Origin: Thermoplasmatota archaeon
GTDB taxonomy: Archaea > Thermoplasmatota > Penumbrarchaeia > JANQNL01
Length of the DNA: 37,210 bases
Assembly: GCA_028279585.1 (NCBI GenBank)
Contig: JANQNL010000034.1
Location: 1 to 37,210 of the forward strand
Direction of reading: 5' to 3'
The first letter of the stretch is position 1, and each line of letters starts with the position of its first letter. The translations under genes and the position numbers were made by a program. Positions 15,226-23,513 of this stretch are shown piece after piece. A model generated the notes under the pieces. The model was not told the DNA's origin and did no database searches. It worked only from the letters and a program-made list of their open reading frames with translations.

Positions 15226-16049
15226 ACAAGATGAAGCAGACCACTGGCAAAGGACCGACCCTTGGAACTGGAATTGACGCGTTACTTCGCAATCTGGGTG
15301 CTGGCCCAACAACGTTCAAGTTCGGAGATCATCCAGACCAGTATCTGATGATAATGGGACCAGAGGAGAACACGCCAAAAAGGTCCACCATCGTCTACTT
15401 CCTTCACGCAGGGGGATGGATGGCCGGAAGGCCTGAGACGTTCCTGTTCATTGCCACATTCTTCACCCAGATGGGATTCCCCATAGTTCTGGGAGGCTAC
15501 AGGAAAGCCCCCCAGTCCAAGTATCCGGCCCAGGCCATCGATGTGGCCCAGGGACTCATAAAGGCTCTGGAAGAACTCCAGTGGGACGGGGACATCATCC
15601 TTGCAGGCCAGTCTGCAGGAGCCCAGCTCGCAGCGGTCCTGGCTCTGGATAAGGAACTCCTCAACGCCCACGGTCTGGACCAGGACCGTTTCAGAGGCTT
15701 CATCTCAGTATCTGGCCCGTTGGACCTTAGTTCCAACACTGAGGTCCAGTTCAAGCAGACCTTGAAGGCATACATCGGACCAGAAGATAACTGGGATGCT
15801 GCGGATCCGATAAGAATGGTAGAGGACCCACCGGACATGGAGATCCTTTGCCTACACGGTGACATGGACATGTTGGTCAACGTCAAGAACTCGGAGAATT
15901 TCATAAAGGCTCTGGGTAACGATGCAAAGGCCAGGCTCGTGCTGGTAAAAGGTGCGGGTCACTTCGATATCACCGCAATGTTCGAGCGTGAGTGGGAAGC
16001 TACCGCTATTACAAGAGAATGGCTGGATATGCTTGATCCGCCAAAATAG
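15222..16049 (+). CDS. Alpha/beta hydrolase, HSL-type esterase/deacetylase-like
   Basis: This 275-residue cytoplasmic hydrolase has the oxyanion motif HAGGW (variant of HGGGW), nucleophile Ser131 in AGQSAGAQLA, the acidic residue in LCLHGDMDMLV and the His in GAGHFDI. It belongs to the hormone-sensitive-lipase-like group of esterases, which cleave short esters or acetyl groups. The GTG at 15222 forms GTGA with the stop of the DUF1624 gene; ATG at 15231 is an alternative. The pairing of a membrane acyl-transfer protein with an esterase suggests cycles of adding and removing acetyl groups on a sugar or lipid; this is inference. The convergent FKBP gene ends 2 nt downstream. Confidence 0.88.
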   Translation: MNKMKQTTGKGPTLGTGIDALLRNLGAGPTTFKFGDHPDQYLMIMGPEENTPKRSTIVYFLHAGGWMAGRPETFLFIATFFTQMGFPIVLGGYRKAPQSKYPAQAIDVAQGLIKALEELQWDGDIILAGQSAGAQLAAVLALDKELLNAHGLDQDRFRGFISVSGPLDLSSNTEVQFKQTLKAYIGPEDNWDAADPIRMVEDPPDMEILCLHGDMDMLVNVKNSENFIKALGNDAKARLVLVKGAGHFDITAMFEREWEATAITREWLDMLDPPK

Positions 16050-16051
16050 TC

Positions 16052-16495
16052 TCAAACGATGATGTCAGAGACGATATCAACAAGTTTTATCTGGAAGGTC
16101 AGGTCCTTTCCAGCTAAAGGATGGTTAAGGTCCAGTATGACCTCGTCGTCCTTTATCTCCTTGATGAGTGCTGGGACCTGCATTCCGTTAGGAAGGCCGA
16201 TGATGACCATCATTTCCTCTGCGATCTCCTCGCCCTCTGGGAACTGGTCGCGGGGGACCTCGCGGACAAGCTCTGGGTTGTGCTCACCGTAGGCCTCTTC
16301 TGCCTTCAGATTTATCTCCTTCTCGTCACCGATCTCCATTCCGATGACGGCCTCTTCGAACCCAGGGATGAGCTGGCCCTCGCCAACTGTGAACTCCATA
16401 GGCTCGCCGTGGTCCTCAGACTTGTCGAAGATGGTCCCATCTTCAAGGGTACCGATGTAGTCAACCTTGACCTTGTCTCCTTTTTCTACGGCCAT
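16052..16495 (-). CDS. FKBP-type peptidyl-prolyl isomerase, SlyD-like
   Basis: This 147-residue protein speeds cis-trans change at Xaa-Pro bonds and can act as a chaperone. FKBP signatures are VKVDYIGTLEDGTIFDKS, FTVGEGQLIPGFEEAVIGMEIGDEKEINL and the second half of the fold at FQIKLVDI. Between them lies the insert-in-flap chaperone domain (about residues 70-130: AYGEHNPELVREVPRDQFPEGEEI...MQVPALIKEIKDDEVILDLNHPLAGKDL), as in SlyD and archaeal short FKBPs. The metal-binding His-rich tail of SlyD is missing. The start 'MAVEKGDKVKVDYIG' is preferred over a longer open frame from 16543; TTGGAGCG lies upstream. A strong TATA box near 16592 on this strand would give a leader of about 68 nt. Confidence 0.95.
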   Translation of the reverse strand: MAVEKGDKVKVDYIGTLEDGTIFDKSEDHGEPMEFTVGEGQLIPGFEEAVIGMEIGDEKEINLKAEEAYGEHNPELVREVPRDQFPEGEEIAEEMMVIIGLPNGMQVPALIKEIKDDEVILDLNHPLAGKDLTFQIKLVDIVSDIIV

Positions 16496-16585
16496 GTCAA
16501 TACGCTCCAAGGACAACAGATGACCTGTGGACAAGCCAGTCACACAGAGATGGCCTGTTGCCGATGGCTTTCCAAACCGCGCGTG

Positions 16586-16640
16586 CTATATATAGTTTGG
16601 CACATCTGGAACTTGAGCTGCACAATCTATTTATTTTGTA
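16586..16640. promoter_or_regulatory. Two TATA boxes of the FKBP/CDF divergent region
   Basis: GCTATATATAG at about 16587-16597 is a near-ideal archaeal TATA. Read on the minus strand (CTATATATAGC) it would start FKBP mRNA near 16563. A second box, CTATTTATTTTG (16627-16638), lies about 30 nt before the CDF start at 16663 and is followed by the ribosome site GGTGGGAG. The two genes therefore have separate promoters in one 167-nt gap. Confidence 0.5.
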
Positions 16641-16662
16641 TGTCCATCGGTGGGAGACGACA

Positions 16663-17547
16663 ATGTTCAAGGACAAGACCCAGGCACTTGCAGGCGCCAC
16701 TGCCATATTCCTCATAACCATAGGAATAGTGCAGATAGTCCTTGGTGAGACCTACTCCAAGTCCGTGGCCCTCACAGCCAACGGTGTGGACTGCGTTGGT
16801 GATGGGTTCGTGTCAGGTGTCGTCTGGGTCGGGTTGAGCTTTTTCAGAAAGCCAGCGGACCAGAAGTTCCACTTCGGTTACTACAAGTTGGAGAACCTAG
16901 CATCGGTCGCTGCAGCCATTGTAATGGTCATCCTGGCAGGCTACATTGCGTTCAGGTCCTACGAGCAGCTCATAGATCCACATGAGGTCAAGGTACCATT
17001 GCTCGGTGCGGGAATAGCAATGTTCGCAGCCATTGTGGCTGTGGGGATCGGAACCTACAAGTTCATGAAGGAACGAAAAGGCAACCTTAAGTCTGCGAAG
17101 CTCGAGGCCTTCAACACCATCAAGGACGGTACAGCTTCGTTCCTGGCTGTAGTCGCTCTGATACTATCCTGGGCAGGGTTCACCATTGCAGATGCCATCA
17201 TCGGTTTCATCATCGCACTCATCATCGTCTCCATCGCGTTCATGGCCATCAGGGAGGCAAGTCTCGTTCTGATAGATGCTTGTGACAAGGCCTGCATAGA
17301 CATGCGTATGGTGATCCTCAACATTGCGAACGATCATCCAAAGGTAAAGGGTGCCCGTATTGCCAGACTGCGCCAGTCCGGACCGTTCTACATGGGCGAG
17401 CTGGACATAGAGGTCGACGAGGATATGACCATCAAAGAGATCGAAAAAATCAAAAAGGAACTTCACAAGCAGCTCAAGAAAGATATTGCGGACATCGACC
17501 GTCTGACGATCATCGCTATGGCCAGTGATGGAGAGCACGAGCGTTGA
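16663..17547 (+). CDS. Cation diffusion facilitator (CDF) metal transporter
   Basis: This 294-residue membrane exporter of divalent metals (Zn, Fe, Mn or Co) probably runs on proton exchange. Six membrane segments fill residues 10-210, followed by a cytoplasmic alpha/beta domain (CDF C-terminal, residues 210-290). Family marks are the 'HFGYYKLENLAS' loop after TM2 and ALTANGVDCVGD in TM2. Site-A residues visible are Asp43xxxAsp47 in TM2 and Asn151xxxAsp155 in TM5. In FieF the second pair is His-Asp, so Asn here may shift metal choice. The ATG at 16663 follows GGTGGGAG by 7 nt; a longer open frame from 16558 reaches back across the promoter and is rejected. Confidence 0.92.
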   Translation: MFKDKTQALAGATAIFLITIGIVQIVLGETYSKSVALTANGVDCVGDGFVSGVVWVGLSFFRKPADQKFHFGYYKLENLASVAAAIVMVILAGYIAFRSYEQLIDPHEVKVPLLGAGIAMFAAIVAVGIGTYKFMKERKGNLKSAKLEAFNTIKDGTASFLAVVALILSWAGFTIADAIIGFIIALIIVSIAFMAIREASLVLIDACDKACIDMRMVILNIANDHPKVKGARIARLRQSGPFYMGELDIEVDEDMTIKEIEKIKKELHKQLKKDIADIDRLTIIAMASDGEHER

Positions 17548-17585
17548 TGTAGTAGATCATCAATAAAACACTGCATAGCATATAG

Positions 17586-20500
17586 TCAGGTTAAGAAATC
17601 ATCATCAATCAGGTCTTCAATTTCACTCGCCTCATCGTCCATTTTTTCTTTATTTCTTTCATCATCTTTTTCAACCACATCCGTTTCATTCTCTCCACTA
17701 CCAAGATCCATGTCATCCTCATCTTGATAATCCATATCCAAGTCATCGTCCATGACAATATCATCATCGAATCGAGATTCATCTTCTGTCATTTCCGACC
17801 CATGGGGATCCAAGTCGGTAGAAAGTTGATCAAGATTCATAGAGTCTTCAGATAGATTAGTATCATCATCTTTTAATTCTGTGTCAGTATTAAGAATTCG
17901 TTTCTTCTGTTGTGGGATCGATTTTAATCGACCCCGTATTAGAAGGACAGTTACTAGCAGAATTAGAATGAATAGTATAAACAAGGGAATTAATACACAA
18001 ATCAGGGGGGTGATATCATCATTATCTTCCTTGACATAGACAACCAAACTATCTGTATCACTGTTTCCATCATAATCGGATACGGTTAGAGTAATAGAAT
18101 ACCTACCATTACTGGTAAAGTTAAACTCTGGAGAGATCCCATCAAGTGTAATGACCCCAGAATCCATATCAATGGTCCAGGAATAGTATTGAATTCCGTA
18201 ATTATCTATGCTTTTTGACCCATCGAAGCGAACTATGGTTCCTGGACCTATGTGTCTATCAGCTCCAGCATGTGCAATGGGAGGGGTTATATCTTGGACT
18301 TTGATCATGATAGCATCAGTGTTCCAGAATCCAACTGCATCGGTCACGTTCAATACGACCTCATACAATCCAGGCTCTTCAAAAATAAGAGAGGGGTTAA
18401 TCCCATACAGTATTGCTATCTCATTCCCTAACGAATAATACCACGTGTAATTGACAATACCAATATTATCAGTACTATTGGTTCCATCGAATTCAACATA
18501 ATTATCCTCATCAATGATAACATCTAACCCAGCATTTGCAACGGGAGGTTCGAAGTCCCCAACCCGTACAATGAGCTCATCTATGGACCAATTACCTGTG
18601 GCATCCGCAACCTTCAGTGTAACAACATACTCTCCAAATGTTGTGAACGTATATGTTCCGATCACAGTATCGAACGCGAAGGGAGTGGCATCATAGATGC
18701 ACCATGTGTAGCTTGTGATACCAACATTATCATATGAAGCGGAGCCATCAAATGTTACTAACTCATCTTTATATACTTCAATATCGGGACCAGCGATAGC
18801 TATTGGCGGTTCTATGTCACGAACTGTTAAGGTTATCGTATCGATTGCGTCTCTGTTATTATTATCAACGATCCGAAGTGTGACCAAATATACCCCAGGC
18901 TCGTTAAAGACATAGGTAGGCGAGACACCAGATAATTCGATGTTATTTCTATCAATGAAACTCCATGAGTAACTGGAGATGCCATCATAACTAAAGGAAT
19001 GGGATCCATCGAACCGATGAACCGTACCCATATTCACAAGTTCATCAGAACCTGCGTCAGCAATTGGGTTGGAATCAATAGGGATCATCATCCAATCCAA
19101 TCGGGGATAATCATATCCATCATCAATCTTCCAGATCGTTGTAATCGAGGAGTTGATATGAGAGATATCCCATGTATTGCTAAGAAAATGCTCCAGTGAC
19201 ATCATGTTGGATGTATTTGACCCAACTCCCCCAGCACTTTCTGAGATGCCAGATGTTTCGTTATCCCAGAAACAGTTCATTATTGAGGCTCCTTCTTCTG
19301 AATATCCGATAAGACCACCAACATCTTGATTTCCACCAACGATCCCTTTAGAATATGAACATCTGATCTCTGCATCTTCACTTACCCATCCAGATAAACC
19401 CCCTACAGCCGATTGCCCACTGACGTTACTCATTGAATAAACGTTAGTAATTGAACACCAACTTGCATTACCACAAACCCCACCAACAATTTTATTTCCA
19501 TAAGTGGGACCCAAAGAGAATGAGGTATTGATAGTCGTAGCAAATGCTCGGCCCATGATTCCACCAACTTGTTCACATCCAACGACACTAGTGACGGAAT
19601 AGCACTCTTTAACATTACAAATCCAACCATATCCAGCAATACCCCCAACAAAGTCCCCACCAACTACTTTAGCTGAATTAATTGATGATATGATTTCACC
19701 CGTGGCATCACCAACCAAACCTCCAACATCTTCATCACCCCTGACAGTCCCAAATGATGAAGACCGTATCACATCACCAAAGAAAGAAAAACCTGCTAAG
19801 CCTCCAATATTCCTGTCACCGCTTACGTCACATACAGAAATAGAATCAACGATTGCATTGACATTGGGATATTCATACCGAGAATTAATTCCTCCGACCA
19901 ACCCACCAATTGAGATATTTCCACTAACTGTTCCTGAGGAAGAACAGTTCGTCAAGTTGGTATTGAGATAACCCACCAAGCCTCCGACATTCTGATATCC
20001 ATGGACCGCTATATTCTCCAAATTCAAATCGCGAAGAAGCCCTGTACTCGAGACAGTTCCAAATAATCCGATATTTCTATTACCAGATTGATTTAACCAC
20101 AAGTTCGAGATAGTATGGCCACCACCATCGAATTCCGACCGTAATACAGGAATATGATAATCTATATCGCTTGCCAAATCAATATCGGTGATTAACTGAA
20201 AACTGATTTCAGGATTATATATAAACCCGAGCAAGTCGCGCATTCCTTGAACACTGCTCACTGTGTAATACCCGTTATTATAATGTAATGTTGAAGTATA
20301 GTCTTTTATTTCCAACTGCTTCCCATGGGAGATCCAGTCAATATATTGAGCATTATAAAGCCCACCTTTAGTGATACATGAGCCCCCATTTATCATGACA
20401 TCATCGACATTATAAAATGAATTGACACAGTCTACATATTGGCCAGATAAAAAACCACCATCGCCATCAGATATCCCAAACAAACCCCCAACTCCATAAT

Positions 20501-21647
20501 TTCCTTGGATAACAGAGTCTGAATAGGAATTGATCACAACTCCGTGATTCCATCCGATAAGGCCTCCAACATTTTCTATACCAATAACAGAGCCAGAAGC
20601 ATTGACACCATCAATTTTACCATACGCGCTCCCAATCAAACCTCCAGTGGAATAGTTTCCGATGACGATACAATCAGCCCATGAATCCTTTAAAATGGAA
20701 TTATTATCAAAATTATCCAGATCACCTATCAATCCTCCAGCCCAATATTCATAAGCCTGAACATAGGAAGTTGTCGAGACATTATGTATAATTCCATCTG
20801 AAACACAGCCCACCAACCCACCAACTGAAGAATTTCCGAAAACTTTACATTCTGAGTCGCAATATGAAACCTCCCCATTTTTATGGTTCCCTATCAATCC
20901 ACCAATATCACTATCGCCTTGAACCCTGCACCTTGAAGTCGAACTTGAAAGGTTTGCATTGATATTCTCTCCTATCAACCCGCCTACTTGTCGATATCCC
21001 TTAACGTCACCCATAGCATGAGAACGGATTACATTTCCACCGTTATTCCTTCCAATCAAAGAACCCACACAATAATACCCATAGGTGTCTCCAGAAACGG
21101 TGATATCTGAAATTGGAGCTCCTGAATTCTCACCTGCGAGTAATCCAGTTTGCCAATAACCTGACACGTATGTATTGTTGAGATTCAAATCCGTCACTAG
21201 GCAGTCTTGACCGAGCATACCAAACAAACCATTGTAATTCATTTCGGGTCTGTTGATATATAGTCCATTAATCGAATAACCTTGTCCATTTAAAGATCCT
21301 TTGAATTCGGATCCATGATATATTAATGATAAAGAGGCATCTTTAGCAATTGGTTCAAACCCTTTTCCACCATTCCAGAATCTAGTATTTGTTGCGTCAA
21401 TATCGTTGATAAGTACATAGTGTTTATCCAAATTGGAATGATTTCCGATCCATTGCAATTCTGTCACATTCGATATCTGAAAAGGATTTGCTACTGTTCC
21501 ACTTCCACCTGAGAATTTTTGTCTGGAATTACGAGGGGACCTAACAGAGTGCTCCCCTTCAGAATCTTCGACACTATCGATTGTGAATCCATAGATTATT
21601 AAGGACAGTAGTAAAATATATATAATCGTATATACGGCCGATTTCAC
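17586..21647 (-). CDS. Giant surface protein with GLUG repeats, four PKD domains and a membrane anchor
   Basis: This 1353-residue protein is probably displayed on the cell surface. A signal segment (residues 1-23, hydrophobic) is followed by a linker. Two arrays of GLUG-type repeats follow (about 85-400 and 500-840), each a run of 'VGGLIG..... G.V.G' units that probably form beta-helices. Four PKD-like domains lie at about 860-948, 950-1035, 1038-1125 and 1130-1210, seen from repeated PxADAG...FDGSxSxD.xGI..Y.W. A single membrane helix (about 1214-1236) precedes a cytoplasmic tail of more than 100 residues full of Asp/Glu. Such proteins act in adhesion or S-layer-like contact. The gene is visibly more AT-rich than all neighbours, which suggests acquisition or different selection. 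GTG start follows AAGGTGAG. A TATA lies near 21705. Confidence 0.9.
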   Translation of the reverse strand: MKSAVYTIIYILLLSLIIYGFTIDSVEDSEGEHSVRSPRNSRQKFSGGSGTVANPFQISNVTELQWIGNHSNLDKHYVLINDIDATNTRFWNGGKGFEPIAKDASLSLIYHGSEFKGSLNGQGYSINGLYINRPEMNYNGLFGMLGQDCLVTDLNLNNTYVSGYWQTGLLAGENSGAPISDITVSGDTYGYYCVGSLIGRNNGGNVIRSHAMGDVKGYRQVGGLIGENINANLSSSTSRCRVQGDSDIGGLIGNHKNGEVSYCDSECKVFGNSSVGGLVGCVSDGIIHNVSTTSYVQAYEYWAGGLIGDLDNFDNNSILKDSWADCIVIGNYSTGGLIGSAYGKIDGVNASGSVIGIENVGGLIGWNHGVVINSYSDSVIQGNYGVGGLFGISDGDGGFLSGQYVDCVNSFYNVDDVMINGGSCITKGGLYNAQYIDWISHGKQLEIKDYTSTLHYNNGYYTVSSVQGMRDLLGFIYNPEISFQLITDIDLASDIDYHIPVLRSEFDGGGHTISNLWLNQSGNRNIGLFGTVSSTGLLRDLNLENIAVHGYQNVGGLVGYLNTNLTNCSSSGTVSGNISIGGLVGGINSRYEYPNVNAIVDSISVCDVSGDRNIGGLAGFSFFGDVIRSSSFGTVRGDEDVGGLVGDATGEIISSINSAKVVGGDFVGGIAGYGWICNVKECYSVTSVVGCEQVGGIMGRAFATTINTSFSLGPTYGNKIVGGVCGNASWCSITNVYSMSNVSGQSAVGGLSGWVSEDAEIRCSYSKGIVGGNQDVGGLIGYSEEGASIMNCFWDNETSGISESAGGVGSNTSNMMSLEHFLSNTWDISHINSSITTIWKIDDGYDYPRLDWMMIPIDSNPIADAGSDELVNMGTVHRFDGSHSFSYDGISSYSWSFIDRNNIELSGVSPTYVFNEPGVYLVTLRIVDNNNRDAIDTITLTVRDIEPPIAIAGPDIEVYKDELVTFDGSASYDNVGITSYTWCIYDATPFAFDTVIGTYTFTTFGEYVVTLKVADATGNWSIDELIVRVGDFEPPVANAGLDVIIDEDNYVEFDGTNSTDNIGIVNYTWYYSLGNEIAILYGINPSLIFEEPGLYEVVLNVTDAVGFWNTDAIMIKVQDITPPIAHAGADRHIGPGTIVRFDGSKSIDNYGIQYYSWTIDMDSGVITLDGISPEFNFTSNGRYSITLTVSDYDGNSDTDSLVVYVKEDNDDITPLICVLIPLFILFILILLVTVLLIRGRLKSIPQQKKRILNTDTELKDDDTNLSEDSMNLDQLSTDLDPHGSEMTEDESRFDDDIVMDDDLDMDYQDEDDMDLGSGENETDVVEKDDERNKEKMDDEASEIEDLIDDDFLT

Positions 21648-21665
21648 TCATCTCACCTTGAGCAG

Positions 21666-21700
21666 ACCCAGATCATCCAATGTAGAATGAATCTCTGGGT
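21666..21700. promoter_or_regulatory. Inverted repeat in the promoter of the GLUG/PKD gene
   Basis: ACCCAGA (21666-21672) and TCTGGGT (21694-21700) are perfect 7-bp inverted arms separated by 21 nt. They lie just downstream of the minus-strand TATA (AAGAATAATAC, about 21700-21710) and cover the predicted start of transcription near 21679. This fits an operator that controls the surface protein, but no regulator is assigned. Confidence 0.4.
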
Positions 21701-21778
21701 ATTATTCTTTTACGATAGGGGTTGTATTCTGTATATCAAAACAAATATATCCAGCTATCTGGATTTCTACCCGATACA

Positions 21779-22303
21779 ATGCCCAAGGGAAAGAAGAAGG
21801 AAAAACCCAAGGATTGTGACACAAAGGTCCTGATAGTATTCTACTCACATACAGGTTCCACAAAGGTCATGGCTAAAAAGATAGCCCGCGAGATCTGTGC
21901 AGATATATTGGAGATCAAGCCTGCCAAAGAGGTCACTAAAAGCGGACTGAAGTTCCTCTGGGGTGGCGCGCAGGCTGTGATGAAGAAAGAACCTGAGCTC
22001 AAGCCCTTGAAAAAGGACCCTGAGGATTACGATGTCATCATCATCGCAACACCCGTCTGGGCAAGTAACATGACCCCTCCTGTGAGGACGTTCCTCAATA
22101 AGCACATGGCTAGAAAGAAAAAGGTGGCCCTGATCGCCAAGGCAGATGGTAATGCCGGAAAGACCATCCCTTCCATGAAGGAGCTGCTTGTCAAATGCAA
22201 GATCATCGCTACATTGGAACTTGTTGGTAACTACGCTGATAAAAAAGCAGACTTCGAACTTGACATAGAGGACTTTGTAGGCACGGTCCAAGAGAAGGTG
22301 TAA
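21779..22303 (+). CDS. Flavodoxin-like protein
   Basis: This 174-residue protein binds FMN and probably carries electrons or acts as a flavodoxin-type oxidoreductase. The phosphate-binding loop is SHTGSTKVMAKKIA (near residues 23-36). YDVIIIATPVWASNMTPPVRTFLNKH (about 82-107) is the second flavin-binding loop typical of flavodoxin/NADPH-quinone-like members. The N-terminus is basic (KGKKKEKPK). The ATG at 21779 has no Shine-Dalgarno site and lies about 30 nt after AAATATAT, so the mRNA is probably short-leadered or leaderless. The longer open frame from 21722 crosses the promoter and is rejected. The next gene starts 1 nt after its stop. Confidence 0.9.
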   Translation: MPKGKKKEKPKDCDTKVLIVFYSHTGSTKVMAKKIAREICADILEIKPAKEVTKSGLKFLWGGAQAVMKKEPELKPLKKDPEDYDVIIIATPVWASNMTPPVRTFLNKHMARKKKVALIAKADGNAGKTIPSMKELLVKCKIIATLELVGNYADKKADFELDIEDFVGTVQEKV

Positions 22304-22304
22304 G

Positions 22305-23195
22305 ATGCAACAGGCTGGAAGCGTTTTAAAGAGGGCCATCAATGGTCCCAAGAACGCCTCCAAGTTCAGACGCTACACTCCGAAAGTGCTGCTTATCTTT
22401 GCATTATCTTTCATGCTGCTCTACCTTACTTTCTGTGTTGTCTTCACAGTGTTCCAGGAGAGGTTCATCTACACACCCTATGATGGATACGATACTGTCC
22501 CATCTGACTTCGGTCTGGAGTATGAGACCATCCTTTTCGAAGCAGAGGACGGAACAGACCTGGTCGGATGGTATGTGGCCGCAGACAACGCGACTTACAC
22601 GGTCCTAGCATGCCATGGCAACCGTGGTAATATCGGCAGGTACACGGAACGGATGACCATCTGGAACGAGCTTGGGCTCAACGTGTTCGTCTTCGACTAT
22701 AGAGGCTATGGCGAGTCCAGCGGCAGTCCCAGCGAGGACGGCACGCATATGGATGCAGAGGCCGCATACCAGTACCTTCTGCGGAACAGAGGTGTACAGG
22801 AAGACCACCTCATCGTTCTAGGCAGGTCGCTTGGAGGACCAATGGGTGCCAAGCTTGCGGTGGACCACGACCCCTGTGCGCTGATCCTCGAGTCCACGTT
22901 CACCTCGTATCCAGAAGCTGCAAAGGACTGGGCCGGTTTCCTTCCGGTGGACGCACTGGCAAGGATCCACTACCCGACCATCGACTATGTTCAGGACGTG
23001 GACTGCCCGGTGCTGGTTGTCCACAGCAAGGACGATGTGGTGATCGATGAGGAGCATGGACGCAAGCTGTACGATGCTGCTCCCGAGCCAAAGGAGTTCG
23101 TCCTGCTTGAGGGAGACCACGGATATGGATACAGGAAAGGGGAGGTCTACAGTGATGGACTGGATTCGTTCTTGACCGTTCATGTCTACCAATAA
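22305..23195 (+). CDS. Membrane-anchored alpha/beta hydrolase (Bem46/ABHD13-like)
   Basis: This 296-residue protein has one N-terminal membrane helix (residues 27-50, VLLIFALSFMLLYLTFCVVF) followed by a serine-hydrolase domain. Nucleophile Ser175 lies in LGRSLGGP, the acid is in VVHSKDDVVI and His in GDHGYG. 'YTPYDGYDTVPSDFGLEYETILFEAEDGTDLVGWYV' and 'HGNRGNIGRYTERM' are typical of Bem46-type proteins. The substrate is unknown; such enzymes often act on lipids or acyl-thioesters at membranes. The ATG is 1 nt after the flavodoxin stop, with AAGGTG upstream, so it is in one operon with flavodoxin. Confidence 0.85.
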   Translation: MQQAGSVLKRAINGPKNASKFRRYTPKVLLIFALSFMLLYLTFCVVFTVFQERFIYTPYDGYDTVPSDFGLEYETILFEAEDGTDLVGWYVAADNATYTVLACHGNRGNIGRYTERMTIWNELGLNVFVFDYRGYGESSGSPSEDGTHMDAEAAYQYLLRNRGVQEDHLIVLGRSLGGPMGAKLAVDHDPCALILESTFTSYPEAAKDWAGFLPVDALARIHYPTIDYVQDVDCPVLVVHSKDDVVIDEEHGRKLYDAAPEPKEFVLLEGDHGYGYRKGEVYSDGLDSFLTVHVYQ

Positions 23196-23257
23196 CATTC
23201 ACATTGTCTGCAATCTGATGCACAGAAATTACGAATATCGTTCTCACGCCGCGCAAA

Positions 23258-23313
23258 CTATAATAGCCTGACATACAATGCTTTTGCTCGGCCGATGCGG
23301 AGGTTATCCTTTG
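23258..23313 (+). promoter_or_regulatory. Promoter and strong ribosome site of the micro-protein gene
   Basis: AAACTATAATAG (23258-23269) is a good archaeal TATA box. About 27 nt downstream begins a short leader carrying GGAGGT (23299-23304), an excellent match to the 16S rRNA 3' end, 9 nt before GTG at 23314 (6 nt before TTG at 23311). The rest of the gap (23196-23257 and 23452-23513) shows no other clear element except the TATA of the next gene. Confidence 0.55.
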
Positions 23314-23451
23314 GTGCAGCGAATGGATCCTCAATTACTCTGGGAGTTGTATTACAAGATGGATGCTGAGTCCAAGCACGAGGATGTCCTGGTCGAAGAC
23401 ATCAACCTCGAAGAGATAGTCGAGTTCCTGTACAACAAGAAGGAAACCTGA
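23314..23451 (+). CDS. Micro-protein of about 45 residues, unknown function
   Basis: A short reading frame with its own TATA and a strong GGAGGT ribosome site. The protein reads MVQRMDPQLLWELYYKM at the start, is acidic in the middle (HEDVLVEDINLEEIVEF) and ends LYNKKET. It is predicted to be two short helices and has no signal peptide. TTG at 23311 or ATG at 23323 are alternative starts. Codon use looks like the surrounding genes (GAG, AAG, CTC, ATC). It lies between the hydrolase and the glycosyltransferase. No family was recognised; a small partner or regulator protein is possible. Confidence 0.6.
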   Translation: MQRMDPQLLWELYYKMDAESKHEDVLVEDINLEEIVEFLYNKKET

Positions 23452-23513
23452 CCCTCTGTCAAATTTCCATAGATAAACTCTTTTTACCCCCGGCCTAATC
23501 CCTCGTCGAGCCT

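Noticed and set aside
18208..19971. Plus-strand frames of 60-93 codons opposite the GLUG/PKD gene
   Set aside because: They mirror the repeated codons of the beta-helix and PKD units; no promoter or ribosome site supports them.
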